Shown: piece by piece, positions 18,635 to 27,736 of the stretch
How positions within the stretch are numbered: the first letter of the stretch is position 1
Layout of the letters: each line of letters begins with the position of its first letter
NCBI RefSeq assembly: GCF_001552715.1
Contig: NZ_BCRS01000015.1
Coordinates: forward strand, 1-58,829
Length of the DNA stretch: 58,829 bases
Source of the DNA: Mycolicibacterium vaccae NBRC 14118 = CIP 105934
GTDB taxonomy: Bacteria; Actinomycetota; Actinomycetes; Mycobacteriales; Mycobacteriaceae
Direction: 5' to 3'
Notes under the pieces: model-generated
Told to the model about the DNA's origin: nothing
Seen by the model: only the letters and a program-made list of their open reading frames with translations
Database searches by the model: none
Made by a program: the position numbers and the translations under genes

Positions 18635-18649
18635 TATACGATACTTTGC
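18635..18649 (+). promoter_or_regulatory. Candidate leaderless promoter of the GntR gene
   Basis: The 15-bp gap TATACGATACTTTGC contains TACGAT (18637-18642), a TANNNT -10 hexamer. Seven bases later the GTG at 18650 begins. That spacing would put the transcription start on the GTG itself, the common mycobacterial leaderless arrangement. There is no Shine-Dalgarno before the GTG. Confidence 0.4.
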
Positions 18650-19324
18650 GTGCCGGTGCCGACCGAGCGGGGAAAACACCGCCGATCGCTGTTACGCGAC
18701 CAGGCCTACCTCTCGATCCGCGACGCGATCATCAACGGCACGTTGGCTCCCGGCGAGAAGTTGCGCGACCCGGACCTCGAAGAGTGGTTGGGAATCAGCA
18801 GGACGCCCATACGGGAGGCGCTGGCCCGGTTGGAGGCATCAGGTCTGGTGCACACCATTCCGGGCCGGTCCACCGTGGTCGCCTCGATAGAACGCCAGGC
18901 AGTGCTCAACGCCCAGGATGTCGCCGCGGCGATGCATGCGCTCGCGGTGCGCACCGCGGTCCCACTGATGGGCAAAGCCGAATACGACGCGATGACCCGG
19001 GCGAACAAGGCGTTTGCCGACGCGGTCTCGGCATCCGATGCCGAGGCTGCGTTGCGCAGCGACGACGCGTTCCATCAGGTGGCCGTCGAGGCGTGTCGTA
19101 ACGAGGTGATCGGTCAGGTGCTCGAACAGGTGACCCCGGTGCTGCGGCGCGTGGAGTATCTGCGGTTCTCGTCGTTGTCGGGGCGCGATTCCATCGCCCA
19201 GCACAAGCAGATCATCACACTGTGCCGCAAAGGTGACGCCGAAGGCGCAGCCGCTGCGACACAACGTAATTGGCAGACGCTGTCACAGTTGGTCGATCAG
19301 TCGGAGCCGTCCGCGGAGCTCTGA
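18650..19324 (+). CDS. GntR-family regulator (FCD/FadR subfamily)
   Basis: The 224-residue regulator has an N-terminal winged helix (about 14-80, AYLSIRDAIINGTLAPGEKL then LGISRTPIREALARLE) followed by an all-helical FCD ligand domain. The FCD stretch DDAFHQVAVEACRNE and the later QHKQIITLC supply the usual Asp/His metal-site positions. It starts just after the GMC gene and its 3' end overlaps the convergent P450 gene by 28 bp. It may control either neighbour. Confidence 0.9.
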   Translation: MPVPTERGKHRRSLLRDQAYLSIRDAIINGTLAPGEKLRDPDLEEWLGISRTPIREALARLEASGLVHTIPGRSTVVASIERQAVLNAQDVAAAMHALAVRTAVPLMGKAEYDAMTRANKAFADAVSASDAEAALRSDDAFHQVAVEACRNEVIGQVLEQVTPVLRRVEYLRFSSLSGRDSIAQHKQIITLCRKGDAEGAAAATQRNWQTLSQLVDQSEPSAEL

Positions 19325-20556
19325 GCGAAGCCGTCGCCGAACGCGATCGGCAACGTCGCCGGTCCGGTGATCCCGGTCAGCGGCTTCCATGACGACGGTC
19401 CGTCCCGCCGGATCTGCGGCATCCGCCGGGCCATCAGGGTCAGCGCCTCGGTGAGTTCGATGCGAGCCAGATGCGCGCCGAGGCAGTAGTGCATGCCCCC
19501 GCCGAAGGTCAGGATCGCCGGAGCGTCGTTCCGGGTGATGTCGAATCGTCCGGGTTCGGCGTAGACCGTGTCGTCGCGGTTGGCCGAGGCGATGTTGGCC
19601 AGCACCGGGGTGCCCGCGGGAATCGTGTAGCCGGCGAGGACGACGTCCTCGACCGCCACCCGTAGCGTCGCGAAGATGACCGGGGAGTAGCGCATCGCCT
19701 CCTCCACCGCGGCCATTGCCAGATCCGGATCTGTGGCGAGCAGTCGCCATTGCTCCGGGTGGTCGCAGAACACCTCGAGCGCGGCGGCCAGCTGGTTGCG
19801 GGTGGTGTCGGTGCCGGCCATCAGCAGGGTCGCGCCGAGGGTGAGCAGCTCGGCGTGCGTCAGCCGGTCGCCCTCGATCTCGGCGCGCATCATGTCCGAC
19901 AACAGGTCGTCGGTGAGGGAGCCGCGTCGTCCGGCGACCATCTCGTCGAGGTAGGCCTCCAGTGCGCGCCATGCCCGCACGATCACCGGACCGTCCTCGA
20001 CCACGTTCCAGTCGAAGACCTTGAAGATGTCTTCGGCCCAGTCGGACAACAGGTCCCAGTCCTCGCGCCGGGTCCCGAGCAGCTCGCAGATGATCGGGAT
20101 CGGGTAGTGCCTGGCGACGTCCGCCACCGCGTCGCAGCGCCCGTCGCCGGCGACCCGGAACACCAGTTCGGCGATCACGTCGGCGCAGGTGTTCCGCAGA
20201 CGGCCGGCGGCACGGGGGGTGAATGCCTTTGCCACGAGCCGCCTTTGACGGTGGTGCTCCTCACCGTTGAGGCTGAGCAGTCCGCGGACGACGATGTCCC
20301 ACAGCTCCCCGGAGGTGACGCCCTGTGCGGCGAGCGCGAAGCCCTTCGGGATCTGGAAGCGATCGTCGCGCAGTACGGTGCGCACGGTCTCGTAGGTGAG
20401 TGCCTCGAGCCCGTGCGATCCGATCGCGATGGGCGCGCGGGCGCGGGCCGCCGCGAGGCGCCGATGGGCTTCGGCCGGGCTCTCGGCGCTCTCGTAGTCG
20501 ACGGTGGGCAGATCCGCGTCGAAAATGCTCACGGCGGTGATGCCATCGATGCTCAT
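19297..20556 (-). CDS. Cytochrome P450
   Basis: This is a soluble bacterial class I P450 of 419 residues. It shows the I-helix AGTDTT (247-252), the K-helix EAMR (286-289) and the heme-binding loop FGGGMHYCLG with the thiolate Cys358. It needs ferredoxin and reductase partners, which are not adjacent. The ATG at 20556 follows a GAGAGGG site; the longer in-frame extension upstream has no domain content. The substrate is unknown. Transcription runs away from the ABC importer across a 293-bp shared control region. Confidence 0.93.
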   Translation of the reverse strand: MSIDGITAVSIFDADLPTVDYESAESPAEAHRRLAAARARAPIAIGSHGLEALTYETVRTVLRDDRFQIPKGFALAAQGVTSGELWDIVVRGLLSLNGEEHHRQRRLVAKAFTPRAAGRLRNTCADVIAELVFRVAGDGRCDAVADVARHYPIPIICELLGTRREDWDLLSDWAEDIFKVFDWNVVEDGPVIVRAWRALEAYLDEMVAGRRGSLTDDLLSDMMRAEIEGDRLTHAELLTLGATLLMAGTDTTRNQLAAALEVFCDHPEQWRLLATDPDLAMAAVEEAMRYSPVIFATLRVAVEDVVLAGYTIPAGTPVLANIASANRDDTVYAEPGRFDITRNDAPAILTFGGGMHYCLGAHLARIELTEALTLMARRMPQIRRDGPSSWKPLTGITGPATLPIAFGDGFAQSSADGSD

Positions 20557-20780
20557 CGATAACCCTCTCGGTCCGGTGGTGCCGATACCGTCCGACGCTA
20601 GGGTCGGTGGGCGCAGGCGTCGTGGGTGGTCGACTACCTGTTTGGGGGAGGGCTCCGACGGTAGGACTACGTACGGGTCGTTTCGTGCGCAGCTTCCCGC
20701 TTCCGCCCAGATTGCATCTGAGGTGGAAAAAAGCACGTGCGGACCGCGTGGAATGCGGTTTCGGCGGGGACGGGCGGGGG

Positions 20781-20821
20781 CTTCAACTGTTTGTAGAGAC
20801 GACTTCAACTTTTTGTTGTAG
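20781..20821. repeat. Two CTTCAACT-type direct repeats 22 bp apart before the ABC importer
   Basis: The 293-bp gap 20557-20849 is otherwise featureless. It contains CTTCAACTGTTTGTAG at 20781 and CTTCAACTTTTTGTTGTAG at 20803. The 22-bp offset is two helical turns, so both copies face the same side of DNA. The AT-rich pair ends 28 bp before the binding-protein ATG. This is a candidate site for a dimeric regulator, possibly the co-directional aminotransferase-regulator fusion at 23440. Confidence 0.5.
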
Positions 20822-20849
20822 TTTTGCGGGCATCACACCTGGAGGCCAA

Positions 20850-21803
20850 ATGAGATCACCGTCAACACGTCGTCTTCGACTCACCGTGCTGCTCTCGGGG
20901 GTCCTCGCCGTCGGGCTCACCGCGTGCGGGGGATCCCAGACCGGCGCCGGGCAACCCGAGGCGACCGAAGGGCAGGCGGCGATCCCGGACAACGCGGCAC
21001 TGATCGCCGAGATCCAACCCGACCCCGAACTGTCGGCGGCGCTCCCGCCGGCGATCGCCGAGTCGAAGACGGTGAACCTCGGCTCGAACATCCAGTCGGC
21101 GCCGAACAACTTCTACGCCGGCGACGGCACCACCCCGATCGGTTACGAGGTCGATCTCGCCAAGGCCATCGGGTCCAAGCTCGGCGTGGAGATGGCCTAC
21201 CAGGACATGGCATTCGGCTCGCTGATCACCAGCCTGCAGTCCGGCCGCATCGACATGACGATGGCCGCGATGAACGACACCAAAGAGCGTCAGCAGCAGA
21301 TCGACTTCGTCGACTACTTCTCCTCGGGCATCACGATCATGGTGCAGAAGGGCAATCCGGAGGGCATCACCGGTCCGGACACACTGTGCGGCAAGAACAT
21401 CGCCGTCGTGCAGGGCACCAGCCACCAGAAGTTCGCCACCGCCCAGAGCGAGAAATGCGTGCAGGCCGGCGAGCCCGCGATCAACGTCACGGCGACCGAC
21501 AGCGACACGCAGAACCAGAACCAGCTCCGCACAGGCCGGGTCGCGGCGATTCTCAACGACCTGCCCAGTGCGGTCTACATCTCCAGGACCGCCAACGACG
21601 GAAACGCGTTCGACGTGGTTCCCGGGCCGCCGATCGAGGGCGGTCCGTACGGCATCGGGTTCGCGAAAACCAACACCGCACTGCGTGATTCGGTCAACCA
21701 GGCACTGAGTTCGCTGATCGAGGACGGTACCTATCTGAAGATCCTGCAGAGCTGGGGTGTCGAGCAGGGCGCGCTGACCCAGACGGCGATCAATGGCGGT
21801 TGA
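20850..21803 (+). CDS. Polar amino-acid ABC transporter substrate-binding lipoprotein
   Basis: This is a family 3 solute-binding protein (317 residues). A lipoprotein signal peptide ends at the lipobox LTAC with Cys26. The mature part shows the two-lobe pattern: IGYEVDLAKAIGSKLGVEM, then FGSLITSLQSGRIDMTMAAM, and a late YGIGFAKTNTALRDSVN. These proteins bind polar amino acids or opines on the outer face of the membrane. The ATG at 20850 has GGAGG nine bases upstream. The 3' end overlaps the permease start by 11 bp, so it opens an operon of four genes. Confidence 0.92.
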   Translation: MRSPSTRRLRLTVLLSGVLAVGLTACGGSQTGAGQPEATEGQAAIPDNAALIAEIQPDPELSAALPPAIAESKTVNLGSNIQSAPNNFYAGDGTTPIGYEVDLAKAIGSKLGVEMAYQDMAFGSLITSLQSGRIDMTMAAMNDTKERQQQIDFVDYFSSGITIMVQKGNPEGITGPDTLCGKNIAVVQGTSHQKFATAQSEKCVQAGEPAINVTATDSDTQNQNQLRTGRVAAILNDLPSAVYISRTANDGNAFDVVPGPPIEGGPYGIGFAKTNTALRDSVNQALSSLIEDGTYLKILQSWGVEQGALTQTAINGG

Positions 21804-22683
21804 GCCGCTGCCCATCGTCCGGCTCCGGCACTGGGGACGGTGGCTCAGCGCGGGCATCATCGTCGGCCTGCTCGCGCTGGTCCTCGTCACGCTGACGCGC
21901 GCACAGATCGACTGGGCGTCCGTGCCGGACTTCGTCGTCTACCGGGTGATGCTCGTCGGCCTGGTCAACACGGTGCTGCTCGCAGTCATCGCGCAGGCGG
22001 TGGCCATCGTCCTGGGCATCGTGATCGCGCTGATGCGGCGCAGTGCCAACCCGGTCTCCCGATGGTTCGCCGGCGGCTACATCTGGTTGTTCCGCGGTCT
22101 GCCGGTGCTGCTGCAGATCCTGATCTGGTACAACCTGGCGCTGGTGATCCCGCAGATCTCGATTCCGCTGCCGTTCGGCGGATACCTCGTCGACGAACCG
22201 ACCAACGTGCTGGTGAGTGCGTTCACCGCGGCACTGCTCGGGCTGGCGCTCAACGAGAGCGCCTACATGGCCGAGATCGTGCGCGCCGGTTTGAACAGTG
22301 TGGACTCCGGGCAGGTCGAGGCCGCGAAGTCCATCGGCATGGGCCCGGCGATGACGTTGCGCAGAGTGGTGCTGCCCCAGGCGATGCGGGTGATCATCCC
22401 GCCGACCGGCAACGACTTCGTCGACATGCTCAAGGGCACGTCGATCGCGTCGGTGATCGGGGTGACCGAGCTGCTGCACGCGGCCAACAACATCTCCTCG
22501 CACAACCTGCTGGTGATGGAGACGCTTTTCGCCGCCGCGGTCTGGTACATGGTGGTGGTGACGATCGCCAGTGTCGGCCAGCACTATCTGGAGCGCACGT
22601 TCGGGGGAAGTGAGCGCAGTGCCGCCGCGCAGGCGGGCCGGGCGCTGCGCGCCATCCCGCTGATGAGGAGCGCCCGTGTCTGA
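21793..22683 (+). CDS. Polar amino-acid ABC transporter permease
   Basis: The 296-residue inner-membrane permease belongs to the His/Glu/Gln/Arg/opine family. Hydrophobic spans include [18 protein letters not shown] and [19 protein letters not shown]. The ATPase-coupling EAA loop appears as [20 protein letters not shown] (about 176-195). The ATG overlaps the end of the binding-protein gene and the 3' end overlaps the ATPase gene by 8 bp. Confidence 0.93.
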   Translation: MAVEPLPIVRLRHWGRWLSAGIIVGLLALVLVTLTRAQIDWASVPDFVVYRVMLVGLVNTVLLAVIAQAVAIVLGIVIALMRRSANPVSRWFAGGYIWLFRGLPVLLQILIWYNLALVIPQISIPLPFGGYLVDEPTNVLVSAFTAALLGLALNESAYMAEIVRAGLNSVDSGQVEAAKSIGMGPAMTLRRVVLPQAMRVIIPPTGNDFVDMLKGTSIASVIGVTELLHAANNISSHNLLVMETLFAAAVWYMVVVTIASVGQHYLERTFGGSERSAAAQAGRALRAIPLMRSARV

Positions 22684-23443
22684 ACCGCTGCTGCAGGCCC
22701 TCGGCGTCCGGAAGAGCTACGGACACACCGAGGTACTGAAGGGAATCGATCTGCAGGTGCACCGCGGCCAGGTGGTGTGTCTGCTCGGTCCGTCGGGGGC
22801 GGGCAAGAGCACGTTCCTGCGCTGCCTCAACCACCTGGAGACCATCGACGCCGGTCAGGTCTGGGTCGACGGGAAGCCGATCGGCTTCGAGTTGCGCAAC
22901 GGCAAGCTCTACGAGCTTCGCGAACGCGACGTCGCCAGGCAGCGACGCGACATCGGCATGGTATTCCAGCGATTCAACCTCTTCGGCCACCGCACCGCGC
23001 TGGAGAACGTCATCGAGGGCCCCATCCGCGTTCTCGGCGTTCCGCCGGACACCGCGCGCAAGGACGGCCTCGAACTGCTCGACCGGGTCGGCCTGGCCCC
23101 ACGCGCCGACGCCTATCCGGCGCAGCTGTCCGGTGGTCAGCAACAACGCGTCGCGATCGCGCGCTCGCTGGCCATGAAACCCAAACTGATGCTGTTCGAC
23201 GAGCCCACCTCGGCGTTGGACCCGGAGCTCGTCGGCGAGGTGCTCGCGGTGATGAACACCTTGGTCGACGAAGGAATGACCATGGTCGTGGTGACCCACG
23301 AGATCGGGTTCGCCGCCGAGGCCGCCGACGAGATCGTCTTCATGGCCGACGGTTCGGTGGTCGAAACCGGGCCCCCGGAGCGCGTTCTGAAGGATCCCGA
23401 GCATGAGCGCACGCGACAGTTCCTGGCCCGGGTGCTTGCGTGA
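22676..23443 (+). CDS. Polar amino-acid ABC transporter ATPase
   Basis: The 255-residue ABC ATPase has Walker [10 protein letters not shown] (38-46), signature LSGGQQQR, Walker [15 protein letters not shown] and the switch His in VVVTHEIGF. It powers the importer encoded upstream and belongs to the GlnQ/HisP type. The GTG start overlaps the permease gene, and the stop overlaps the start of the aminotransferase-regulator gene (GTGA), tying that protein to the transporter operon. Confidence 0.95.
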   Translation: MSEPLLQALGVRKSYGHTEVLKGIDLQVHRGQVVCLLGPSGAGKSTFLRCLNHLETIDAGQVWVDGKPIGFELRNGKLYELRERDVARQRRDIGMVFQRFNLFGHRTALENVIEGPIRVLGVPPDTARKDGLELLDRVGLAPRADAYPAQLSGGQQQRVAIARSLAMKPKLMLFDEPTSALDPELVGEVLAVMNTLVDEGMTMVVVTHEIGFAAEAADEIVFMADGSVVETGPPERVLKDPEHERTRQFLARVLA

Positions 23444-25173
23444 AGCCTCTTTCCCCGCGTTACCGGCTGCAGTTCTCCGAGCCGGAGGGCTATCTGGACT
23501 TCGCCCGCTTCGGCCCGCCGTCGCATGCCGTGCTGGACACCACCGCCCGGCTGCTGGAGAAGGCCACCCAGGCCGGTCCCTCCACCGTGGACGAACTCAT
23601 GCGCGAAGAGACCCGCGCCAAGGCGGTCGCAGCCCGGTTGTGCCGCAGCGACATCGACCACATCGTGTTGCAGCCGCACACCAGTCTCGGGCTGATGCAG
23701 GCGGCGTTCAACGCCCCGGGCGGCACCGCGCTGGTCTCGGCCGCGGAGTTCCCCGCCAACACCTACCCGTGGGCCCGCGCCGAACAGGCGGGCCGGCTGA
23801 CCGTGCGGGCGCTGCCGGAAGGCCACGTCACCGCGGACCGGGTGGCCGCCGCGTTGAGCGAGGACGTGACCGTGGTGTCGGTCAGTGCGGTCGATTTCCG
23901 CACCGGCTACCGGGCCGACCTGGCCGCGCTGCGCGACGTGGTCGGAGACCGGCTGCTGGTCGTCGACGGCATCCAGGGTTTCGGGGTGGTCGAGGAGCCC
24001 TGGGAGATCGCCGACATCCTGGTCGTCGGCGGGCAGAAGTGGCTGCGGGCGGGGTGGGGCACCGGGTTCGCGATGCTGTCCGACCGGGCGCTGGAGCGGA
24101 TGGATCCGGTGCTCTCGGGCTGGACCGGTGCCCGTGATCCCGGCCTGTTCGACAACACGATCCATCCGCCCGACCGGACCGCGGCAGCCTGGTCGATCTC
24201 GAATCTGAGCCCGGTGACCTCCGGGGCGTTCGCCGCGGCCCTGGAGTTGGTGGAGGACACCGGTGTCGGCGCGATCGCCGCCACCATCGCAGAGCGCGTC
24301 GACGCACTGGAAGAGGTCCTGCTCTCGTGCGGGGCGCGGATCGTCTCCGAACGTGGCCGGCGTGCCGGGATTCTCGCGTTCGCGCTGCCCGACTGTCCGG
24401 CCGAGCAGACGGGGACCGCGCTGAGTGCCGCCGGAATCGCGGCCACCGTGCGGCCCGACCACATCCGGCTCTCCCCGCACGCGTCGACGTCCCCGGACGT
24501 CGCCGAACGGCTCCGGGCGGCGCTGAGGTCACTGGCCGCCCCGGGCAGGGCGGATTCGAGGCCGGCCCCGGCCGCGACGGGCGCCGCCACCCATGACGTG
24601 CTGGCGTCGTTGATCCCGGCCGTGCACGGATTGGCCGCGATGCTGGGCCCTGGCAACGAGGTGCTGCTGCACGACTTCTCGCGGTTGCCCGACTCGATCG
24701 CCGCGATCGCCGGCGATCTGACCCACCGCACCGTCGGCGGACCGATGACCGACCTCTTACTCGGCCTGATCCGGCGGGGGACCACCCAGGACCTCATCAA
24801 CTACCGGACGAACAACCCCGACGGGCGCCCCATCCGTTCGTCGACCCTGTTCCTGCGCGACGCCGACGGGGTCGCCATCGGTTGCCTGTGCGTGAACAGC
24901 GAGCTATCGGAGGCGATTTCGGAGGACGTCCGACGCCGCGACGAGAGCTTCCCGCCGGACGTCGACAGCCTGCAGCGATTCCTGGTGGACCGGGCGATCG
25001 CGAAGGTCGGTGTGCAGCCGTCCGAGATGAAGAAGCAGCAGAAGGCCGCCGTGGTCCGTGAACTCGACGAGGCGGGGTTCTTCCTGATCCGGGATTCGGT
25101 CGACCACGTCGCCGGCCGACTCGACGTGACCCGGTACACGATCTACAACTACCTCAACGAGATTCGGGGCTGA
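23440..25173 (+). CDS. Class V aminotransferase domain fused to a YheO/DauR-type PAS and helix-turn-helix regulator
   Basis: The 577-residue protein has two clear parts. Residues 1 to about 367 form a class V (NifS/kynureninase-like) PLP fold with [11 protein letters not shown] (Asp176, Gln179) and GGQKWLRAG, where Lys200 is the predicted Schiff-base lysine. After an Ala/Pro linker, residues 385-500 match a YheO-like PAS domain (ending in [11 protein letters not shown]). Residues 533-577 match the DauR-type helix-turn-helix ([17 protein letters not shown] to [12 protein letters not shown]). It is translationally coupled to an amino-acid importer. A PLP- or amino-acid-responsive regulator is likely, analogous in principle to MocR/GabR but with different domains in the opposite order. 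Enzymatic activity is also possible. The 3' end overlaps the convergent glutaminase by 20 bp. Confidence 0.85.
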   Translation: MKPLSPRYRLQFSEPEGYLDFARFGPPSHAVLDTTARLLEKATQAGPSTVDELMREETRAKAVAARLCRSDIDHIVLQPHTSLGLMQAAFNAPGGTALVSAAEFPANTYPWARAEQAGRLTVRALPEGHVTADRVAAALSEDVTVVSVSAVDFRTGYRADLAALRDVVGDRLLVVDGIQGFGVVEEPWEIADILVVGGQKWLRAGWGTGFAMLSDRALERMDPVLSGWTGARDPGLFDNTIHPPDRTAAAWSISNLSPVTSGAFAAALELVEDTGVGAIAATIAERVDALEEVLLSCGARIVSERGRRAGILAFALPDCPAEQTGTALSAAGIAATVRPDHIRLSPHASTSPDVAERLRAALRSLAAPGRADSRPAPAATGAATHDVLASLIPAVHGLAAMLGPGNEVLLHDFSRLPDSIAAIAGDLTHRTVGGPMTDLLLGLIRRGTTQDLINYRTNNPDGRPIRSSTLFLRDADGVAIGCLCVNSELSEAISEDVRRRDESFPPDVDSLQRFLVDRAIAKVGVQPSEMKKQQKAAVVRELDEAGFFLIRDSVDHVAGRLDVTRYTIYNYLNEIRG

Positions 25174-26392
25174 CCTCGGGGACGGGCAGGATGCCCTCGG
25201 GGTCGATCAGGGCGACCTGGTGACCGTCGAGGGTGAGCCGGCGGACGATCTCCAGCAGCATCCGACGGCCGACGTCGTCGATCGAGTACACCATCGTGAG
25301 ATCCAGTGCCACCCGGTTCTCTGTGGGCGCGGTGTCGGTGACCTCGCGCACCACCCGCTCGGCGCCGGCGAAGCGAATCCCGCCCTGCAGTTCGATGACC
25401 CGGACCGCGTCGGGTCCCGCACCGGCGACGTGATTGGACCGCACGACCGCGCGGCCGGCGGCCGGAACCTCCATCACGTGCAGACCCATGTCGGACGAGA
25501 ACCGGCCGAACAGGCCCACTCCGCGGACGCTGTTCCCGTGGGCGTCCAAACGTGGTGAGAACGTGGCGATCCCGAGCTGTCCGGGAAGCGCGCCGATCAG
25601 ACCCCCGGCCACACCGCTCTTGGCCGGGATACCGACCTGGGTCGCCCAGTCGCCGGCGGCGTCATACATTCCGCAGGTGGACATCACACTGAGCACCTGG
25701 CGCACCACGGGCTCGGGCACCACGCGTTCACCGGAGAGCGGATTGACTCCGTGGTTCGCCAGCGTCGCGGCCATCACCGCCAGGTCGAGCGTCGTGACGA
25801 GCAGGGAGCACTGGCGGGTGTAGCCCTCGACGACGGTGGCGGGGTCCTCGGTGAGCACGCCGTAGCTGCGGAGCATGTGGGCGATGGCCAGGTTGCGGTG
25901 GGCGTGCTCCATCTCCGAGGCGCACACCGATTCATCGACTGTCAGGCGGCGGCCGGCGAACGCCGAAAGGCCGTCCACCACACGCTGCAACCGTTCCGCC
26001 GCGTCCAGCCCCACGGGCCCGGCGAGTGAGTGCGTGGTGATGGCGCCTGCGTTGATCATCGGGTTGAGCGGACGCCCGGAGCCGCCTTCGAGCGAGATCT
26101 CGTTGAAGGCCTCACCGGACGGTTCGACGCCGACCTTGGCCAGCACCGGGTCGAAGCCGCGATCGGCGAGCGCCAGTGCGTAGGCGAACGGCTTGGAGAT
26201 CGATTGGATCGTGAACTCGATATTGACGTCTCCGGCGCCGTAGACCGCTCCGTCGACCATCGCGAAGGCGGCGCCGAGCCGCTCGGGGTCCGCCGTCGCC
26301 AGTTCGGGAATGTAGTCCGCCGGTGCCCCCGAGGTGTCCGACGCGATGTCGCCGAGTGTTTCGGTCAGGTAGTCAGGAATCGGTGACCGCAT
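25154..26392 (-). CDS. glsA: Glutaminase A with C-terminal STAS domain
   Basis: This glutaminase hydrolyses L-glutamine to glutamate and ammonia. The serine-dependent beta-lactamase-like fold shows the SxxK motif SISK (Ser64, Lys67) and the family stretch PLNPMINAGAI. After about residue 310 a STAS-type domain follows (VALDLTMVYSIDDVGRRMLLEIVRRL), giving 412 residues, as in other actinobacterial two-domain glutaminases. The ATG at 26392 has GAGGAGG immediately upstream. It is the last gene of a minus-strand operon with an acetyltransferase and catabolic genes, and it ends against the amino-acid transporter/regulator operon. Confidence 0.93.
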   Translation of the reverse strand: MRSPIPDYLTETLGDIASDTSGAPADYIPELATADPERLGAAFAMVDGAVYGAGDVNIEFTIQSISKPFAYALALADRGFDPVLAKVGVEPSGEAFNEISLEGGSGRPLNPMINAGAITTHSLAGPVGLDAAERLQRVVDGLSAFAGRRLTVDESVCASEMEHAHRNLAIAHMLRSYGVLTEDPATVVEGYTRQCSLLVTTLDLAVMAATLANHGVNPLSGERVVPEPVVRQVLSVMSTCGMYDAAGDWATQVGIPAKSGVAGGLIGALPGQLGIATFSPRLDAHGNSVRGVGLFGRFSSDMGLHVMEVPAAGRAVVRSNHVAGAGPDAVRVIELQGGIRFAGAERVVREVTDTAPTENRVALDLTMVYSIDDVGRRMLLEIVRRLTLDGHQVALIDPEGILPVPEVSPESR

Positions 26393-26783
26393 GCCCCTCC
26401 TCACGCACAGTGCGGCTGACGAGGGCGAGGTCGGCTTTCGTCGGCCGGCGGAATCGGCCGCCGTCGGCGAGGAACTCACCGCCGTGCCTCTTCAGGTGGC
26501 GGGCGAACAGCGGGCACACCGGGACGACGGTGAGGTTCTTGCCGATGCTGTCGGCCAGCGCCGCGCGCAGCAGCAGACCCGCCAGACCCCGCCCGCTGAA
26601 CTCCTCGTCGACCTCGGTGTGGAAGAAGATGCGCTCACCGGCCGTGTCGGGGGGATCGACGAATTCAGCACGGCCGGGCCGTGTTCCGTCGGCCAGGCGT
26701 AGGACGTAAGCGCTGACCGGTGGTGATTCGTCGAGGTCCACCGTCACCTGTGCACCGGTGCTGTCGGTCGATTGTCGGGTCAT
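26373..26783 (-). CDS. Small GNAT-type N-acetyltransferase (YidJ/CG family)
   Basis: The 136-residue protein matches the compact GCN5-related family (PF14542 type). IFFHTEVDEEFSGRGLAGLL holds the acetyl-CoA loop, and VVPVCPLFARHLKRH holds the conserved Cys-Pro segment. The acceptor is unknown. The ATG overlaps the stop of the dioxygenase gene, and its own 3' end overlaps the glutaminase start by 20 bp, so all three are translated from one message. Confidence 0.88.
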   Translation of the reverse strand: MTRQSTDSTGAQVTVDLDESPPVSAYVLRLADGTRPGRAEFVDPPDTAGERIFFHTEVDEEFSGRGLAGLLLRAALADSIGKNLTVVPVCPLFARHLKRHGGEFLADGGRFRRPTKADLALVSRTVREEGHAVTDS

Positions 26784-27709
26784 CGCTTCAACTCCTCTTC
26801 GTTGATCGGGCCCCACATGTTGATCGTGGCGATGTCGACTTCCCAGGTGCGCGGATACTGCGGATACTGCTCGTGCCAGGGACGGGGCTCGAAGTAACCC
26901 TTGGACTCGTCGTGGATGACGTCGAGTTGGGTGAACAGTTCGACGGTGTTGCCGTCGGGGTCCCGGTGGTAGGTGAACAGATTGTGGCCCGGACCGTGAC
27001 GGCCCGGCCCCCAGTGCAACCGGAAGTCGTTCTTCGCCAGATGGTCGACCATGGCGATCAGATGATTGGGATCGCGCATCTCGTAGGCGATGTGGTGCAT
27101 GCCCGTCCTGGCGGTGCTGCGCAGGAAGTTGGCGGCGTGGTGGTCGGCGTTGCACCGCAGGAAAACGAAGAAGTCGCCGATGGTGTCCGACCATCTGAAG
27201 CCCAGCAGGTCCTGATAGAAGCTCTGCAGTTGTTCGAGTTCGGCAGTGAACGCGGCGACGTGACCGAGCTTGGCCGGACGCAGGATCGACCGTCCGTCGA
27301 CACCGCTGGGTGACTGGCTCTCGAACAGATGTAGTTCGGCGCCGGTGGAGGGTTCACTCATGACGACCACATCCGGAGTTCCCGGCGCGACGTCGGATCG
27401 GCGCTCGGTCTGGTAGCCGGCGTCGTGCAGCCGGCGGTGGGCGTCGGCGACCGAACCCCACACCTCGTAGCCGACCGCCGACCGCGCGCGGGCCTGTTCG
27501 GCCTTGCGGAGGATGACGCAGTGGTGATCGGCGCCGGTGGTCAGATACGCGTAGTCGTCGGCCTGTTCGACGACTTCGAAGTCGAGGACCTCGGTGTAGT
27601 ACCACGTCATCCGCTGCACGTCGGGCGTGTCGAACGTGACGTAGCCGAGTTTGGACACCGGAGCTGCGGGTTCGGCCGCGGAGTTCGCGGGCGGTGTTTC
27701 AGCGCTCAT
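26780..27709 (-). CDS. Extradiol-type VOC dioxygenase (catechol 2,3-dioxygenase-like)
   Basis: The 309-residue protein has two vicinal-oxygen-chelate modules: an N-terminal one (18-130) with metal ligands lost and a catalytic C-terminal one (145-275). The expected iron ligands are His150 (AKLGHVAAF), His215 or His216 (TGMHHIAYE) and Glu267 (DGNTVELFT), a 2-His-1-carboxylate site. Enzymes of this type cleave catechol-like rings. It sits in an operon with an FAH hydrolase and a dehydrogenase, consistent with meta-cleavage of an aromatic or heteroaromatic diol. The true substrate is unknown. Confidence 0.88.
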   Translation of the reverse strand: MSAETPPANSAAEPAAPVSKLGYVTFDTPDVQRMTWYYTEVLDFEVVEQADDYAYLTTGADHHCVILRKAEQARARSAVGYEVWGSVADAHRRLHDAGYQTERRSDVAPGTPDVVVMSEPSTGAELHLFESQSPSGVDGRSILRPAKLGHVAAFTAELEQLQSFYQDLLGFRWSDTIGDFFVFLRCNADHHAANFLRSTARTGMHHIAYEMRDPNHLIAMVDHLAKNDFRLHWGPGRHGPGHNLFTYHRDPDGNTVELFTQLDVIHDESKGYFEPRPWHEQYPQYPRTWEVDIATINMWGPINEEELKR

Positions 27710-27736
27710 TTCGGTGCCTTTCTCGCCACGGCAGGG

